DNA of 64,000 nucleotides from Elymus sibiricus. Its lineage: Eukaryota; Streptophyta; Magnoliopsida; Poales; Poaceae. The stretch's first letter is position 1. The number at the start of each line of letters is the position of its first letter. Positions 10,328 to 22,900 of the stretch are shown here, piece after piece. The stretch spans positions 268,068,288 through 268,132,287 of the forward strand of contig CM077673.1 in NCBI GenBank assembly GCA_039707655.1, given 5' to 3'. The translations under genes were made by a program, and so were the position numbers. The notes beneath the pieces are model-generated. The model had not been told where the DNA came from, did no database searches, and was given only the letters and a program-made list of their open reading frames with translations.

Positions 10328-13300
10328 ATGGCTTCAAGGGCGATCATTAGAAGGAAGCGTCTTTTGGATAATGTTAACACACCAATCCTGTCATCCTCCT
10401 TCTCTACCTTCCAGCATGAGGCATTTGGTTTCAAGGCTCAGCCAAGAATAGCGCAGCGATTTCTCAAGCAAAGCTTAGGGGACTCAAAATCTGACAAGGA
10501 GAAAGAGCAGTACAGTGTGAGTTTGACAAAGGGTGGTCTGCTAGGTCTTGGTAATGGGTTTCCGCAGCGACCAGCTCACGTGATTTCTCTTCATGGTTAT
10601 GGAATTGGAAGAAGGAATGAATTTGCATTGCCTTTTGGAGCTAGAGGTTTGTTGCAGTCAGTCCGCAGAGCATCAACTGCAACTGCTGGGCAACCTAAGT
10701 TGGATATTGAAGATGAACAGGGTGAAGATCAGAAGCAGAATAAAAAGAAAAAGGAGGCATCCCCAGAAGAATGTGACCAGGCTGTGGAAGGCCTAAGCAT
10801 GGCAAAAGCTAAAGCCAAAGCCAAGCAGGTGCAAGAATCTCTAAAGGCTAGCCGATCAATCGTACAAAAATTCTGGGCAAGGCTTCTGGGTATTGGCCCT
10901 GCTCTCTGTGCTGTTGCTTCAATGAGTAGGTCTGTATCTTCTTCCTTGAACTCAACTTATGAATTTTGATACAAGATACTGTTTTCTGCCACATTTTTCT
11001 GGTTTTCTAAACATATATGCAACTTTCCTCTCTGTGTAGAGCTGACTGGGCTGTAAAGCTGAAGCATGGGAAGGATGAATTTATTTCTACACTGCAACAT
11101 TACTGGTCAGGAACAAAGCTACTTTGGACAGATGTTAGGATTTCATCAAGATTGCTGGTGAAGCTTGCTGGTGGAAAGAGCCTGTCAAGGAGAGAGAGGC
11201 AACAACTCACCCGTACAACAGCTGATATCTTCAGGCTGGTACCTGTTGCTGTGTTTATCGTTGTTCCGTTCATGGAATTCTTATTGCCGGTGTTTCTCAA
11301 GTTGTTTCCAAACATGCTGCCATCCACTTTTCAAGACAAGATGAAAGAAGAGGTTTGTGATGCAACAACAATAATTACTAAGTGCACTAGTATGATTATA
11401 CAGCTATTACATTTCTCAGCATGCTATTATGCCACCATGTATGCCACAACTTATGATGCATGGTTTGCCTGCCCTGTGTTCACAGCCATACATGCGCAGC
11501 ACATCATCATTCTGATTCTGGTTCCATGGTTTGTTGATCCTGCTGTTTCCTATCTCTGCTGATATGACAGATTTCTGTGTATCAATGTCTGAATTGATCT
11601 CGTAGTTACATTTCTATATGAACCATAAGCATTGTTACTTTGCAAATTGGTTGGCTCAAGAATGTAGTTCATGTTCCATTCAGGAAGCATTGAAAAGGAA
11701 ACTGAAAGCAAGGATGGAGTATGCAAAGTTTCTGCAAGATACTGCAAAAGAAATGGCAAAGGAAGTCCAAACATCACGTAGTGGAGAAACTAAACAGACC
11801 GCTGAAGATCTGAACGAATTTTTAAACAAGGTATCAGTTATATATAACATCCTTGTGTGAATAGTTTTATAATGTATACAATGAATTTCCTTGTACGACA
11901 TTCTCTTGGATAATTTACTTTAAACTGCAATTATAGGTTAGGAAAGGTGAACGTGTATCCAATGATGAAATCTTGAACTTCATGAAGAGGTATGGGCAGG
12001 ATGCCACCAATGTTGGAGATGAAGTTGGTTTTGTTCCTAACATTCAGGTATATCCCTGTTCTCGGAGCTTTGATTTCCTTGCTTTGTTATGTCTTGTGGT
12101 TTTGACGGCAGCTGTTGACTGTCATGTTTTATGTCAAACTACTGTGTTGCTGTGAATTGAAAGTCAATGTATCTGGGGTGTGATCTGAGTTCCTTTTGTT
12201 TTCTGACATTGTAGGAGAACAAGGAGGGCCTTGAGCTCTTGAAGACTGCAATTGAAAAGACTGGATACACCGGCAAGGTTGTCATTGGAATGGATGTTGC
12301 TGCTTCGGAGTTCTACAATGACAAGGACAAAACCTATGACCTCAACTTCAAGGAAGAGGTAGTCCCACCGTTAATTTTCGTGTGAAGAATTTTTCATCTT
12401 TTCAGGAGCATTGTTAACATTGCCTCCCCTTGCTGTAGAACAACGATAGTTCACTGCAGATATCTGGAGATAGCCCGAAGAATGTATACAAGTCATTTGT
12501 GAGTGAGTACCCCATTGTGTCGATTGAGGATCCAGATGACTGGGCGCACTATGACAAAATGACTGAGGAATGTGGGGAGAGAGTTCAGATCGTTGAAGAT
12601 GATATCCTTGTTAACAAACAAATGGTGAGTGATTGTGTTCTGTTGTGTAGGTAGGCACTTCCATTTTGTTGGATCACTGTAATTAATCTATTGTATCATT
12701 CGTTATCAGGATCGAGTATTACAATCATCAAGACTTGCTTCACTGGAAATGACACCAAGCAGCATAGTATTTCGAAATGGCCGAGCTTTCAGTTCGATTG
12801 GATCGGAACCGGAAGTTCCAGTCGTTGATCAGTTAATGTAAGTTACAAAGAAATCAATACTTTTTTCTCTCTGCCCAAGCTCTATGTTTTAAACATTATT
12901 TGCTATTTTGTCCTAGTGTGTTACTGTATTGTTGCATCTTTATTACCAGAGACCTCCTTACTGTAAAATAGCTCGTGAAAACCCTTACCGAATTTGAGCT
13001 GCCACACTTGTATCTGAATGCTCGGAACTTTGCATTGCACCCCTAAATAAATAGCTGAAAATTCTGCCATCACAGGATCATAGCAGTCCAGATTACTTGC
13101 AGAAACGCACCCTTAGATATTTGAAGCATCTCGTAAACACTAAGTAACAAAAAAGATTTTGCTGCAGCTGTGTCCATGGTAGCTCAAAGCAATAAGAGTT
13201 AGCTGAAACCCTCCTCTGCTGCCCCCCTTAGTTTAGTGGAATAGATGAGTATATTTCTGTTATTTTGCTCCATGAAGTTATCTCGGCATCCATGTGAAAA

Positions 13301-14360
13301 TATTTTTGAGGAGGTGAGACTAGTTAAGAGTCATTTCATATTTTTAATTTCAAAACACAGGTAGTAAGAGAATATTACTGACTGGTGAAGATTCTCTCTA
13401 AACAAAACTGATTGGTGAAGAGTTGGTACTTCGGACTAAATAAAGATTTGTATCAAATTCTGTATTTGGCTGTGATGCTAATTTTACTAATGGGGTTTTA
13501 ATCATATTTATCAGTTGAAGACGATAGTAACTATGCATATTAGCGCTTCTCTTTGCAACTGGTAATGAATTAAAGTCCCTCCATCCAATTTGAAAATTTT
13601 GGTTTGGTAGAGAGTATTTACTGCCTTTGTACTCCCTCTGCCCCATAATATAAGATCTTATTACATTCAGTATACTCACATATTGGATGTAATAAGATCT
13701 TATATTATGGGACGGAGGGAGTACTACATAAGAGTAATTTCCCATATGCCAAATATCTGCATGGATGGGAGAGGGTAAATGTGTGAAGCATGGCTGGTGG
13801 ACTGATTATATACAGTATGTATTGTAATTATTTTCTCTCTGAGCCACTGAATAAATGCATCAGCCAAAGTAGCATTATTCGGAAGAATGCTGTGGCTCCC
13901 TATCTCTTCTAGTACCCGAGAGTAGATCAGTAATGTATGTCTTTTTATTAACAGGTTTTCTGATGACTATGAATCTCAAAAGTGCTGTCTGATTCCCCTT
14001 AAAGATTGTCTACTTCCTGGTAGTATACTGAAGCCCATTTCACCAGCTGGACTCTTTCGAAAAGTGGACCTAGAAGTATTTGGCAATTCTGTATTAGGGG
14101 AATTGGGTTTAGGTCTTCTTCGAAATGGCTCTGGCTTGGTTACTGTTAATATGATGAGGGGAATTAACGTCAGTCAGCTACTTAAGGTGGATAATATACT
14201 TTGGTCACCCACGCATAAGGGGATCATGTTCAAAAACAAGTGTTTGACAGATGAAGGCGAATCTATGGAATGCCCGTATAATGCTCTTAGGGAGCTGTTC
14301 AATCAGTGCTTGGAAGCGTCCACAACAGGAAAAAAATCTGAAAACGCCAAAGGGTGTTGA
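10328..14360 (+). CDS. Chimeric LETM1 (N-terminal half)-enolase fragment-unknown tail gene
   Basis: Coding exons by GT-AG sites are 10328-10929, 11040-11352, 11684-11830, 11937-12047, 12215-12358, 12439-12624, 12710-12837 and 13955-14360 (TGA). They join in one open frame of 2037 nt, giving 678 aa. The start is [11 protein letters not shown], the usual basic mitochondrial presequence of plant LETM1. An upstream in-frame ATG at 10292 is less family-like. Residues 1-371 are LETM1: the ISSRLL and [18 protein letters not shown] block, the single membrane span near 265-290, and the following coiled coil. The LETM1 match stops at [10 protein letters not shown] in mid-exon, so most of the matrix LETM domain is missing. 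Residues 372-501 are enolase ([28 protein letters not shown]), with enolase intron positions preserved. Residues 502-678 are unrecognised. LETM1 is an inner-membrane cation/H+ exchange and protein-biogenesis factor; this product would lack its normal C-terminus and have no enolase activity. It is either an expressed new gene or a decaying chimera. Confidence 0.82.
11988..12624 (+). other. Enolase-derived segment inside the chimera (three exons, two introns)
   Basis: This is the enolase part of residues 372-501. It has GDEVGF where enolase has GDEGGF, so the catalytic Glu is retained but its neighbour Gly is Val. It keeps the metal-site Asp in VIGMD and the Glu in SIEDP. It has lost about three residues after IEDP relative to the usual IEDPFDQDDWAHY. 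The introns after PNIQ and FKEE sit where plant enolase genes have them, so genomic DNA and not cDNA was captured. The N-terminal domain and the catalytic lysines of the barrel are absent. Confidence 0.85.
13632..13721. mobile_element. Stowaway-type MITE in intron 7 of the chimera
   Basis: A 90-bp element with perfect-looking terminal inverted repeats, CTCCCTCTGCCCCATAATAT at one end and its near complement ending GGACGGAGGGAG at the other. It is flanked by TA on both sides (13630-13631 and 13722-13723). CTCCCTCYG TIRs with a TA target are diagnostic of Triticeae Stowaway (Tc1/mariner) MITEs. The inverted repeats could fold into an almost complete hairpin. Confidence 0.95.
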
Positions 14361-15008
14361 ACATTTTCTGTTTTATCTTCAGCACGCAGTGGTCATTGAC
14401 AAGAGACTCATAAATAACCACTCAGCGATAGGTATCCGAGCGAGCGGATCGAAAGGAATTTGACGGCGAATCGTTTCCTTCGTCACACAGCTGTCTACCG
14501 TCTCAAAAGAATGCGGTCTGGATACCGTCCGGAGTCAACAGCTGCACATAACTATGAAGTTCGTGTCAATCTAGTATTCAGTGATCTTGCTGAAAACTTC
14601 CCTGAGAAGTTATTCAGTAAGAAAGGTATTCACCCACTCGTGAATTACTGGGTACGTGAGGCCCAAATACTCCGGGGAGTTCAGAAGTCAGCTGATTCAC
14701 CTCCTCTTGAGAGGCCACTTTATGTGGATGGTAAGAAGATAGATTCTGGTATCAACGAAAAAGTTGAGCTTGGAAAGATTTCTGTTGCCCTGCACAGGGA
14801 TCCATTCGAGCACTTGTATGGTCCTGCGCGCTTCTGGTCTAGAGAGTATAATGTCGACGACGTTGAGCAACTAATCAACAATGTCGACCCCTGCTATGGT
14901 CCTGCCTTGGAGGTGTCTTTTATGAGCCGTGGGTTTTGGCTAGAGTTGGACAGGGACCAGAACAGGCCGCCGCATTGCTACTGGACCAACGTAAACCACT
15001 CAGAGTAG
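14361..15008 (+). pseudogene. Broken continuation of unrecognised coding sequence
   Basis: After the TGA at 14358-14360 protein-like sequence continues in the +1 frame (HFLFYLQHAVVIDKRLINN, 14361-14463) and then in the original frame to TAG at 15006-15008 (RFLRHTAVYRLKRM...HCYWTNVNHSE). No ATG starts the second block; it opens only with TTG. Two compensating frame changes would join it to exon 8, so it looks like the old 3' part of the tail gene, cut off by indels. Composition is that of a normal soluble protein: no membrane span, many charged residues. I do not recognise the family. Confidence 0.5.
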
Positions 15009-15848
15009 CTGTGTGCGCCTCCTTAATTTGTAGTAAAGTGAGCACTTAAAGGAGTAGTTCATTAGCGGTTGTTTTTGTTTAACAGAAAGTCAGAAGCGTT
15101 TGGCTTCCTAATTGTAAGGTGATTACTATTGTTTACTTGTTCGTAACTTTGCAAATCACGAAGCAGAACGAATGTTAGAATTTGTCTGCGTATTTGGAGT
15201 CATGGTGGCCTTTGTTTTACTTTGTTATTTGGGGCGTTGTATCAAGTGCATTCGTTGTGAATTGTGACTCTGCATTACTACTTTTTATTCACATATTCAC
15301 AAACAAGAACATGCTGCTGTTGCTGCAAGCTTCCAAACCTGGAAGTTTAGAAACAAGAAGTGAATGTAAAGGTGTTGGTGACTGCAAAATTCTGAACCAA
15401 ACCATTGTTTAATTATTTTGGCAAATGCTATTGTCGAGGTTGATGTGGGTTCAGAAACTGAGTTGTTCCTTGCGTGATTCCTATGCTACTGGCAAACCTT
15501 GACACCTGATACATACTGCTGGTACAAATTAAGCAGCTAATAGCCCAAATACTTGATGAATCAATTATACTGATGAAAGGGACGAGCACTCACAAGCTGA
15601 CAAAGTTTCTTGTGCTTGTATTACTCATGGGTGATAGTTGTTTATCATTTGTATGAGAAAAACATAGCATGCTTCACCTTTATGTGAACATAATGTAACA
15701 TGGTGCTATTGCTGCTTGCTACACTCCATTCAACACACACAAGTGAGGGAAAATAAGAGGAAGACAGTTCGACAACACATAATTCCACCTGTTACAAGAA
15801 TCCAGTGCATCCAATAAATCAACATTAATGACTCATATAAATTCATGT
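15009..15848. other. 3' flank of the chimera, no recognised gene
   Basis: AT-rich DNA that probably contains the polyadenylation region of the locus. No open frame with family features and no repeat boundary were seen. Confidence 0.4.
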
Positions 15849-16552
15849 TTTTTTTGAGCAACCGGCAGGAGCTCTGCATTTTCATTAAGAAGAGGGTTGA
15901 CCAGTTTATAAGGAAAACTAGCCGAAAACCGATACAATTGCGATATCCGCACACGCCAGTCCCGAGACTGTATACCGGCGACCCGACGACCCTGCCACCC
16001 AAGTGACGAGAGACGACACTACACGACACCCAAATCCGATGCCGCCGCTCCGGCATCCGCACCGGCCCCAAGGCCACGCACCCGCCTAGCCGATGACACT
16101 GCCGTCCAAGCAACCAAAGCCAACACAACACACATAGAGATCTCCGGAGCCGCCGCTCCGACTTCCACACCGACCCCGAGGCCGCGAACCAACCTAGTCG
16201 ATAACTTTGTTGCCCAAACAACCAAGGCCAACACCCAACACACGGGAGATATCCAGAGCCGCCGTTCCACTTCCACACCGGCCCCGAGGCCGCGCACTCG
16301 CCTAGCCGACGACGAAGCTACGAAGCAACATGAGCAACCGCCGATAGACAGAAGACCGGGCCTCCAAGGCGCCGCCCCCAAGGGGAAGCGACGAGGACCG
16401 CCGCCGACGCCCGCTCCGACCAAGGCTGAAGCTTGGGATTTCACCCGGAGAACTCTTGACCGAGATGACGAGGAAGATGAAGGGGCTCCACGACGCCGCC
16501 TCCAAGGAGGGAACGGCATCTTAGGACGCCGTCGACGCCTGCAACGACCGAG
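15849..16552 (-). mobile_element. Non-LTR retroelement-like 3' end with ~108-bp GC-rich repeats
   Basis: Read on the minus strand the block ends in TGCAGAGCTCCTGCCGGTTG followed by a poly-A (15849-15856). This is the style of 3' ends of grass LINEs. Upstream lie three GC-rich units of about 108 bp starting at 16041, 16149 and 16258, each opening GCCGCCG(C/T)TCC. The long minus-strand frames here are composition artefacts. No target duplication was identified. Confidence 0.4.
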
Positions 16553-16973
16553 GTCATGCTAGGCTTTCACCTGGAGCTCACCGAACCCGCAGTCACCACA
16601 GTCAGCCCAGCCCACTGTCACCGACAGCGACCAAACGCGCTAGGCAGCTCACCACCACCAACCTCCACTCACCACCATGACTTCTTCTGTTGCACAATCT
16701 CATCCTCTTTGCTTTTAACCTTTTTTTCTAGGACAATTGTGACTATCATGAAATACTATTTGTTTGCACGTCTTGCACATGCGCTGCGACCTTTACCTTG
16801 GCTTCCTTCTTCTTCTTTTTCTGTTCCTCCTCATTTGTTTCATTTCCTCTCTTTATTCTTTTGCATCTCACCACATGGTGCTATCAGCGTATGTCAATTT
16901 CTGTAGGAATGTTGCAACGAATAAATGCCTCATACTCCTCTTGTCTAGTGTGGTTCACACCTGAAGTCGGAAC
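16553..16973. other. No recognised gene
   Basis: Pyrimidine-rich flank of the large Copia nest. Before insertion it was contiguous with 52682 onward. Confidence 0.4.
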
Positions 16974-16978
16974 CATTT

Positions 16979-17190
16979 TGTTAGAAGAGCATTGCAGGAA
17001 TGAATCAACTCATATCTTTATTACTGCGATGATGTACATATATATCCCCTGAAGGGACGCATCCAACCGATGCAACGGTTCGGAGAGACGGGAGCGAAGG
17101 GACGTGATGGTTAGCAGATCGCTAACTACCTCCCTAATATAACGTGGAGATTATCCACATAATTAATTACACAATAATTAATTCCTAACA
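16979..17190 (-). repeat. 3' LTR of the outer Copia (212 bp)
   Basis: TGTTAG...CTAACA. I count three substitutions relative to the other LTR once the LINE is removed from that copy. Confidence 0.93.
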
Positions 17191-19989
17191 CTCCCCCTAA
17201 TCTCCACTTTATCTATGCAGAATCATCATCTTGAAAAACGCTCCTCCAAAAACCCTGTGGGAAAAATATGAGGAGATATACATAATATGCCACCAAAAAC
17301 TCCTTTCAAAAACCCAGTGGGAAAATAAGGAGAAAACGACATATTACAATGTTTGTATTATTATTGCCTCATTAAAAACCTTCTATGAGAAACCTTTTCG
17401 GAAAAACTCATAAAGGGAAAAAGAGTGCAATATTTAAGATCTGAAGATCTCTAACAGGTTATCGTTCAGGAGCATACTCCCCCTAAACATTTACTCTTTT
17501 CAACTCACTAGGAAGAAAAAACTTTCAGAGGAATACACATTCTAATGTTGCTCTTTATAACCTGTCTGCATCTACGTAATACAAACAACATTATCTTCTT
17601 AGATAATAGTGGGTGATTCCTACCAATCAACCCCACTTGAATTTTCAACAAAATTCATCATTCCGCGAAGTCACACACATCTATGCGATCCTTCATACAA
17701 ATCAATGATTCAGAATGATTAGTGGATGTCACTAAAGTTTGTCTTTTTTACTTTCAATAGAAGGTAGTACCTTCATTCGAGGAGACAAAAACCAGTCTGT
17801 GATCTAGGATTACGGGTATGTAATATATACCCAGCATCACAATATCCAACCATGGTCATATCTTGATTTTCTTTTTCTCATAGAAGGAACCAAGATATCT
17901 CGTGTCCAGAAGCTATATGAAAATATACTTCACACCAACCTAATACTTTTTTATTGGTGATACATTGTATCTAGCCAATCAATTTACTGCAAGTAATATT
18001 CCGGGCCTGGTGCAGTTGCTAGATACATTAGTGCTCTTATTGCACCGAGATAAGGAGACTCGGGGTCCAAACATCTCTTCATCACCGCCCTTAGGTGTAA
18101 ATGAGTCTTAATATCTATTAATTAAGAGATCTCACAACCATAGTTCTTTGATGTATATGATTTATCCATGTTGAATTTTTCAGCAATCTAATGGATAAAT
18201 GCAGACTTATGAACAAATATCCCCGAAGGAATAAGCTCACGTTCCAAACTCAAGCAAAGTTTGGTCTCAACCAAATCTTTCATCTCACACTTCGTCTTAA
18301 GATGAGTTGCTTGTCTCATGTACTTCTTGTGTAGTTCCGGTGATATTCATATCATCAACATACACATAAATTGTACAAATCCTTCTTTGGATTTCTCGAT
18401 GAATATACATGAGAACTCAGTCGGTTCTACCACATCATTGCCGACTACTTCAAGCCATAATGACTTCTGAAGCTTTACGCAACACATGTTGCTATTAAAC
18501 TTGGATTCTTCATTCCTTTGAGAAGTATCATAGAGATATCTGAATCAAGTGACTCATACAACTATGTAGTCACAACATCCATCAATTGGATATACAAATT
18601 CTTTATTCACTGCCAGTGATATCAATTGTCGGAATTTTATTCCACTCATTATAGGAGATTATGTGTCATCTTAAACGATGACTGGTTTCTGCGTGAACCC
18701 CTGTGCTACTAGCCTCGCTTCATGTCTCACCACCTCATTGTTTTCGTTCCTCACATGAACAAAAACCCCATTTGCCCCCCAGGGAACAAATTTCGAGGAG
18801 TGGGTATTACTGATCAGGTCAATACCCCCTCTTCTTGAGAGCGAGCGCCTCCTCAATTGCTGCCTCCCTTTGGATCAACTAGAGCGTCCAAGACACTTAG
18901 CCATGCATGGACTTAAGTTCTAGATCCAATCCAAGGTCTTTTGCAGTTCTCGAAGAGAAATAAATGTCGACATAATGTAGTATTTATTATATGATTCTCC
19001 TAAATCCATATACATAGTGGAGATTTCATCATTACCTTTTGACTCTTCGTGATTTCCCAAAACAATTGAGTCAAGGTCTTCCGATGTCCCAGCACCAAAT
19101 TTGTGTGTGCATTTGTGCTGGGTCCTGGATGTGTCCAAGATCCTTCGGGTGTCCTTCAACCCTAGGTTGAATGTCAACATGAAGTTCACTTGCATTTACT
19201 ATTTGAGGATTCCTCATTCCCCTCGGACGCTCCCGTGAAGCATTGTCCTCTTGTGTCCAGATTTCTCCCCCTCATGAGTGGCCGAGTGGATCTCCGGGTC
19301 ACATCCACTCTCTCTGGCACATCCACTATGGGAATATTTTACTTTGTGACACCTTTACACTCAGTAAATGCAACTGGCAGATTATTTGTGATACTTTGCA
19401 AAATGATAATTTTCTGAACCTCCAGTTCAGATCCATTCGTACGTGGACTGGAGGACTAGATGTCTATTCACATCTCATCCTATTTCCAGGCATTTAATGT
19501 GGTTCTTATCTCCCCCTAATGCCGGAAAATGTCCTCGTCAAAATACAACTAGCGTATCTGGCCATAAACAAGTCCCCTTCTAAGGACTTCAGGTACTTTA
19601 TGATTGACGAAGAATTGTACCTCACATAGATCCCCATTTCTCTACGATGGCCCATATATGTACGCTACGGTGGTGAAATCGGTACGTATCCAACGCAACC
19701 GAGTTATCGCAGATGGGAAATACTTGCTGATTTCCACGTACTAACTACAACGGGGGGACTGTATATGCAGTTGGTCGAATTTGTATGAACTATGCAGTAT
19801 GTCAAACTGCATGTCCCCAACAAGATGCTGGGAGATTACAATTCTATAGGAGCTCTCTCACGATCAAGCTTATTCTCTTGATAAGTGATTCCGCAAGAAC
19901 AGTCTGGATATGTACACAAAAGTACTAAAATGCTCCATAATTATGCCTAAATCAAGGCAGTAATCATCAAATGCTCATGAACCAAATTT
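17191..19989 (-). pseudogene. Decayed reverse transcriptase/RNase H region of the outer Copia
   Basis: On the minus strand at 18856-18671, NENNEVVRHEARLVAQGFTQ matches the Copia RT block (KxRLVAxGFxQ). The rest holds only short fragments between stops. No functional pol remains. The segment also includes the 3' untranslated part with the polypurine tract next to the LTR. Confidence 0.75.
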
Positions 19990-19994
19990 CATAG

Positions 19995-22900
19995 TGTAGG
20001 GTAACGCAGCAGAAAACAAAAATTTCTGACCTACGCACCAGCCCAGGACCACTATGGAGACTGCATACAAGGTTTGATCTTTTTCGTTACCGACTCGTAG
20101 CGCAGCGGAAGTAGAGTCGATGACGATCGGCGGTGCAGATCCCCGCAGCTAGGATTTACAACCTCCCAACCGCGAGGATGTATACCCTCATCCGCCCCTC
20201 GGACAGCCCTTCGGGAGGCGGTCGGACAGTCCCCCGGACGGTGTCGCGGACAGCCCTTCGGGAGGACCAACGACACTCAGACAGTCACTCGGACAGCCCT
20301 TCGGGAGGACCCACGAAACTCGGACAGTCTCTCGGACAGCCCTTCGGGAGGCACTCTCGAACTAAGACCGAAACTACGATCTCTCTACAGAGTTGCACAC
20401 ATACGGTGTCATCTATCCGGCAGGGCTTCGCCGTCCAGAACTAGTTCCCACCGGAACCCAGACAGCCTTTCGGCTCTACGAAACTATTTCGCTGGGAGGG
20501 AGAGAGAAGCCAGATAACATCAGATGGCATGTGTATGTGAGAAAGAGTGAGTGTGGAGAGTGCATCTCCACCTCTATTTATAGGAAAACCCAAGGGGTAG
20601 GGTGACACTTGAAATACCCAAAATGCCCTTCACAAGGGCACAAAGGTAAAAGCAAGTGGGTAGCCCTTATCCTTCCATGTCATCCCTAAATATATTTGTG
20701 AGTAAAGCCCCAAAAGGTGGCTTTCCATAAAGTAATCCAAAAAGCACTTTCACTATTCATGACGACATATTTCAGCGTCCGTTCGAATTGAAAATATTCA
20801 TGTGGGCTTAGAACATTTCCAGTACCCACTAAAATAATTTTCAACGCGATCCAAAACAATTCCGGTTTAGTGATTTTCATCTGCGAAAAGCATCTGAAGC
20901 GGTTCCGGCAGCTCCGGAACATTTCCGGTTTTCATCCCGGAAAATTCCAGAAAGTTTCCAGAACGATTCTGGCACCCTCCAAGAATTATCAGGCATGTGC
21001 CGAAACCAATTTGACTTTATGGTGTACTCCGAAACAACTTTTCGGTTTAGTGATTTTCATCTGTGAAAAGCAACTAAAGCGGTTCCGGCAGTCCGGAACA
21101 TTTCCGGTTTTTGTCTCTGAAAAATCTCAGAAGTTACCGGAACAATTCTGGTACCTTCCAATAATTTCCAGGCATGTGCCGAAACCAATTTGACTTTATG
21201 GTACACTCCGAAACAACTTTTCGGTTTTACCGAAACTCTTCCGGTGTTCTCTCTCTCCGGAACTCTTCCGTTGTCTCCGAAACTTTTTCGGTGAATTTCT
21301 CTCAGACTCCCTGTCTAGTATTCAGCAGATAGATGACCCTTAAGCGTGTGACCCTATAGGTTCGGTGAAGTATAGACATGACCCGGAACCCCTTCCGATC
21401 AATGATCAACATCGGAGCCGTGGACACCCATATTGACCCCTATACCCACACGAATGAATATTCGAGTGAACCTCCAATTGCCGTGTGCTATTCCTGTTGC
21501 TTCGCGATATGTTACAAATACCCGAGGTGAGACATGTTGGCATCCCCGTGGATCAACAACTTGTCCACTATGCCAGTTACCTCGTTTCCGGTATTGTTCT
21601 CTTTTCTCGTTCCCGTGTTCCGGCATCCCTGTGATCAAATCACAAAGTGTCTGGCCAGACGATGATGGATACCGTAACACCGAGAGGGCCTAGAGATATC
21701 TCTCCATCATCGGAGGAGCAAATCCCAATCTTGAGCTATCAAGTTACTTGACATACTTTTCCATGAACCCGTAAGCCGCCGTAATAGCCACCCATTTACG
21801 GATGACGTTTAACAAACCCCAAAGTTCATGAAGCAAGCATGAAGAAACTCGATACTCTCATGGTCTAAGGAATCATGCAAACGTTAACCATCTCTGTGTT
21901 ATTAACCATTAACTTGTGACGAATGAATCTCATAGCATAACATCAATTCGGGTCGATTCAACACAAATGTTCTTCTAACATTGTGCCCTCAAAATTGCCG
22001 GCATAGCCATGCCCATGATCAGGAAAACAGGACCATCATGCAATACTTGAGCCAGTCTTAGAGGCCAGACTAGGAATACATTTTACCGTTTATTATTCCA
22101 CATGTGCATATGTGTTGGAAATATGCCCTAGAGGCAATAATAAATTGGTTATTATTATATTTCCTTGTTCATGATAATCGTTTATTATCCATGCTATAAT
22201 TGTATTGATTGGAAACTCAAATACATGTGTGGGTACATAGACAACACTGTGTCCCTAGTAAGCCTCTAGTTAACTAGCTCGTTGATCAAAAGATGGTGAA
22301 GGTTTCCTAGCCATGGACATGAGATGTCATTTGATAATGGGATCACATCATTAGGAGAATGATGTGATGGACAAGACCCAAACTGTAAACGTAGCATATG
22401 ATCGTGTCCGTTTATTGCTATTGTTTTCTGCATGTCAAGTATCTGTTCCTATGACCATGAGATCATACAATTCACTGACACCGTAGGAGTGCCTTGTGTG
22501 TATCAAACGTCACAACGTAACTAGGTGACTATAAAGGTGCTCTACAGGTATCTCCGAGGGTGTCTGTTGGGTTGGCATGGATCAAGACTGGGATTTGTTA
22601 CTCCGTGTGACGGAGAGGTATCTCAGGGCCCACTCGGTAATACAACATCACAATGAGCCTTGCAAGCAATGTGACTAAAGTGTTAGCCACGAGATCTTGT
22701 ATTACGGAACGAGTAAAGAGACTTGCCGGTAACGAGATTGAACTAGGTATAGAGATACCGACGATCGAATCTCGGGCAAGTAACATACCGAATAACAAAG
22801 GGAACAGTATACGGGATTAACTGAATCCTTGACATAGAGGTTCAACCGATGAAGATCTTCGTAGAATATGTAGGAACCAATATGGGCATCCAGGTCCCGC

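Noticed and set aside
11988..12624. Separate enolase gene or pseudogene next to LETM1
   Set aside because: The enolase piece begins in the middle of the LETM1 exon with no intervening DNA and stays in frame on both sides.
14460..15008. Independent gene starting at 14460
   Set aside because: It opens with TTG only and protein-like sequence continues upstream in another frame, so it is the broken rest of a longer coding sequence.
15730..16519. Two long minus-strand frames
   Set aside because: They coincide with GC-rich 108-bp repeats and lack any domain.
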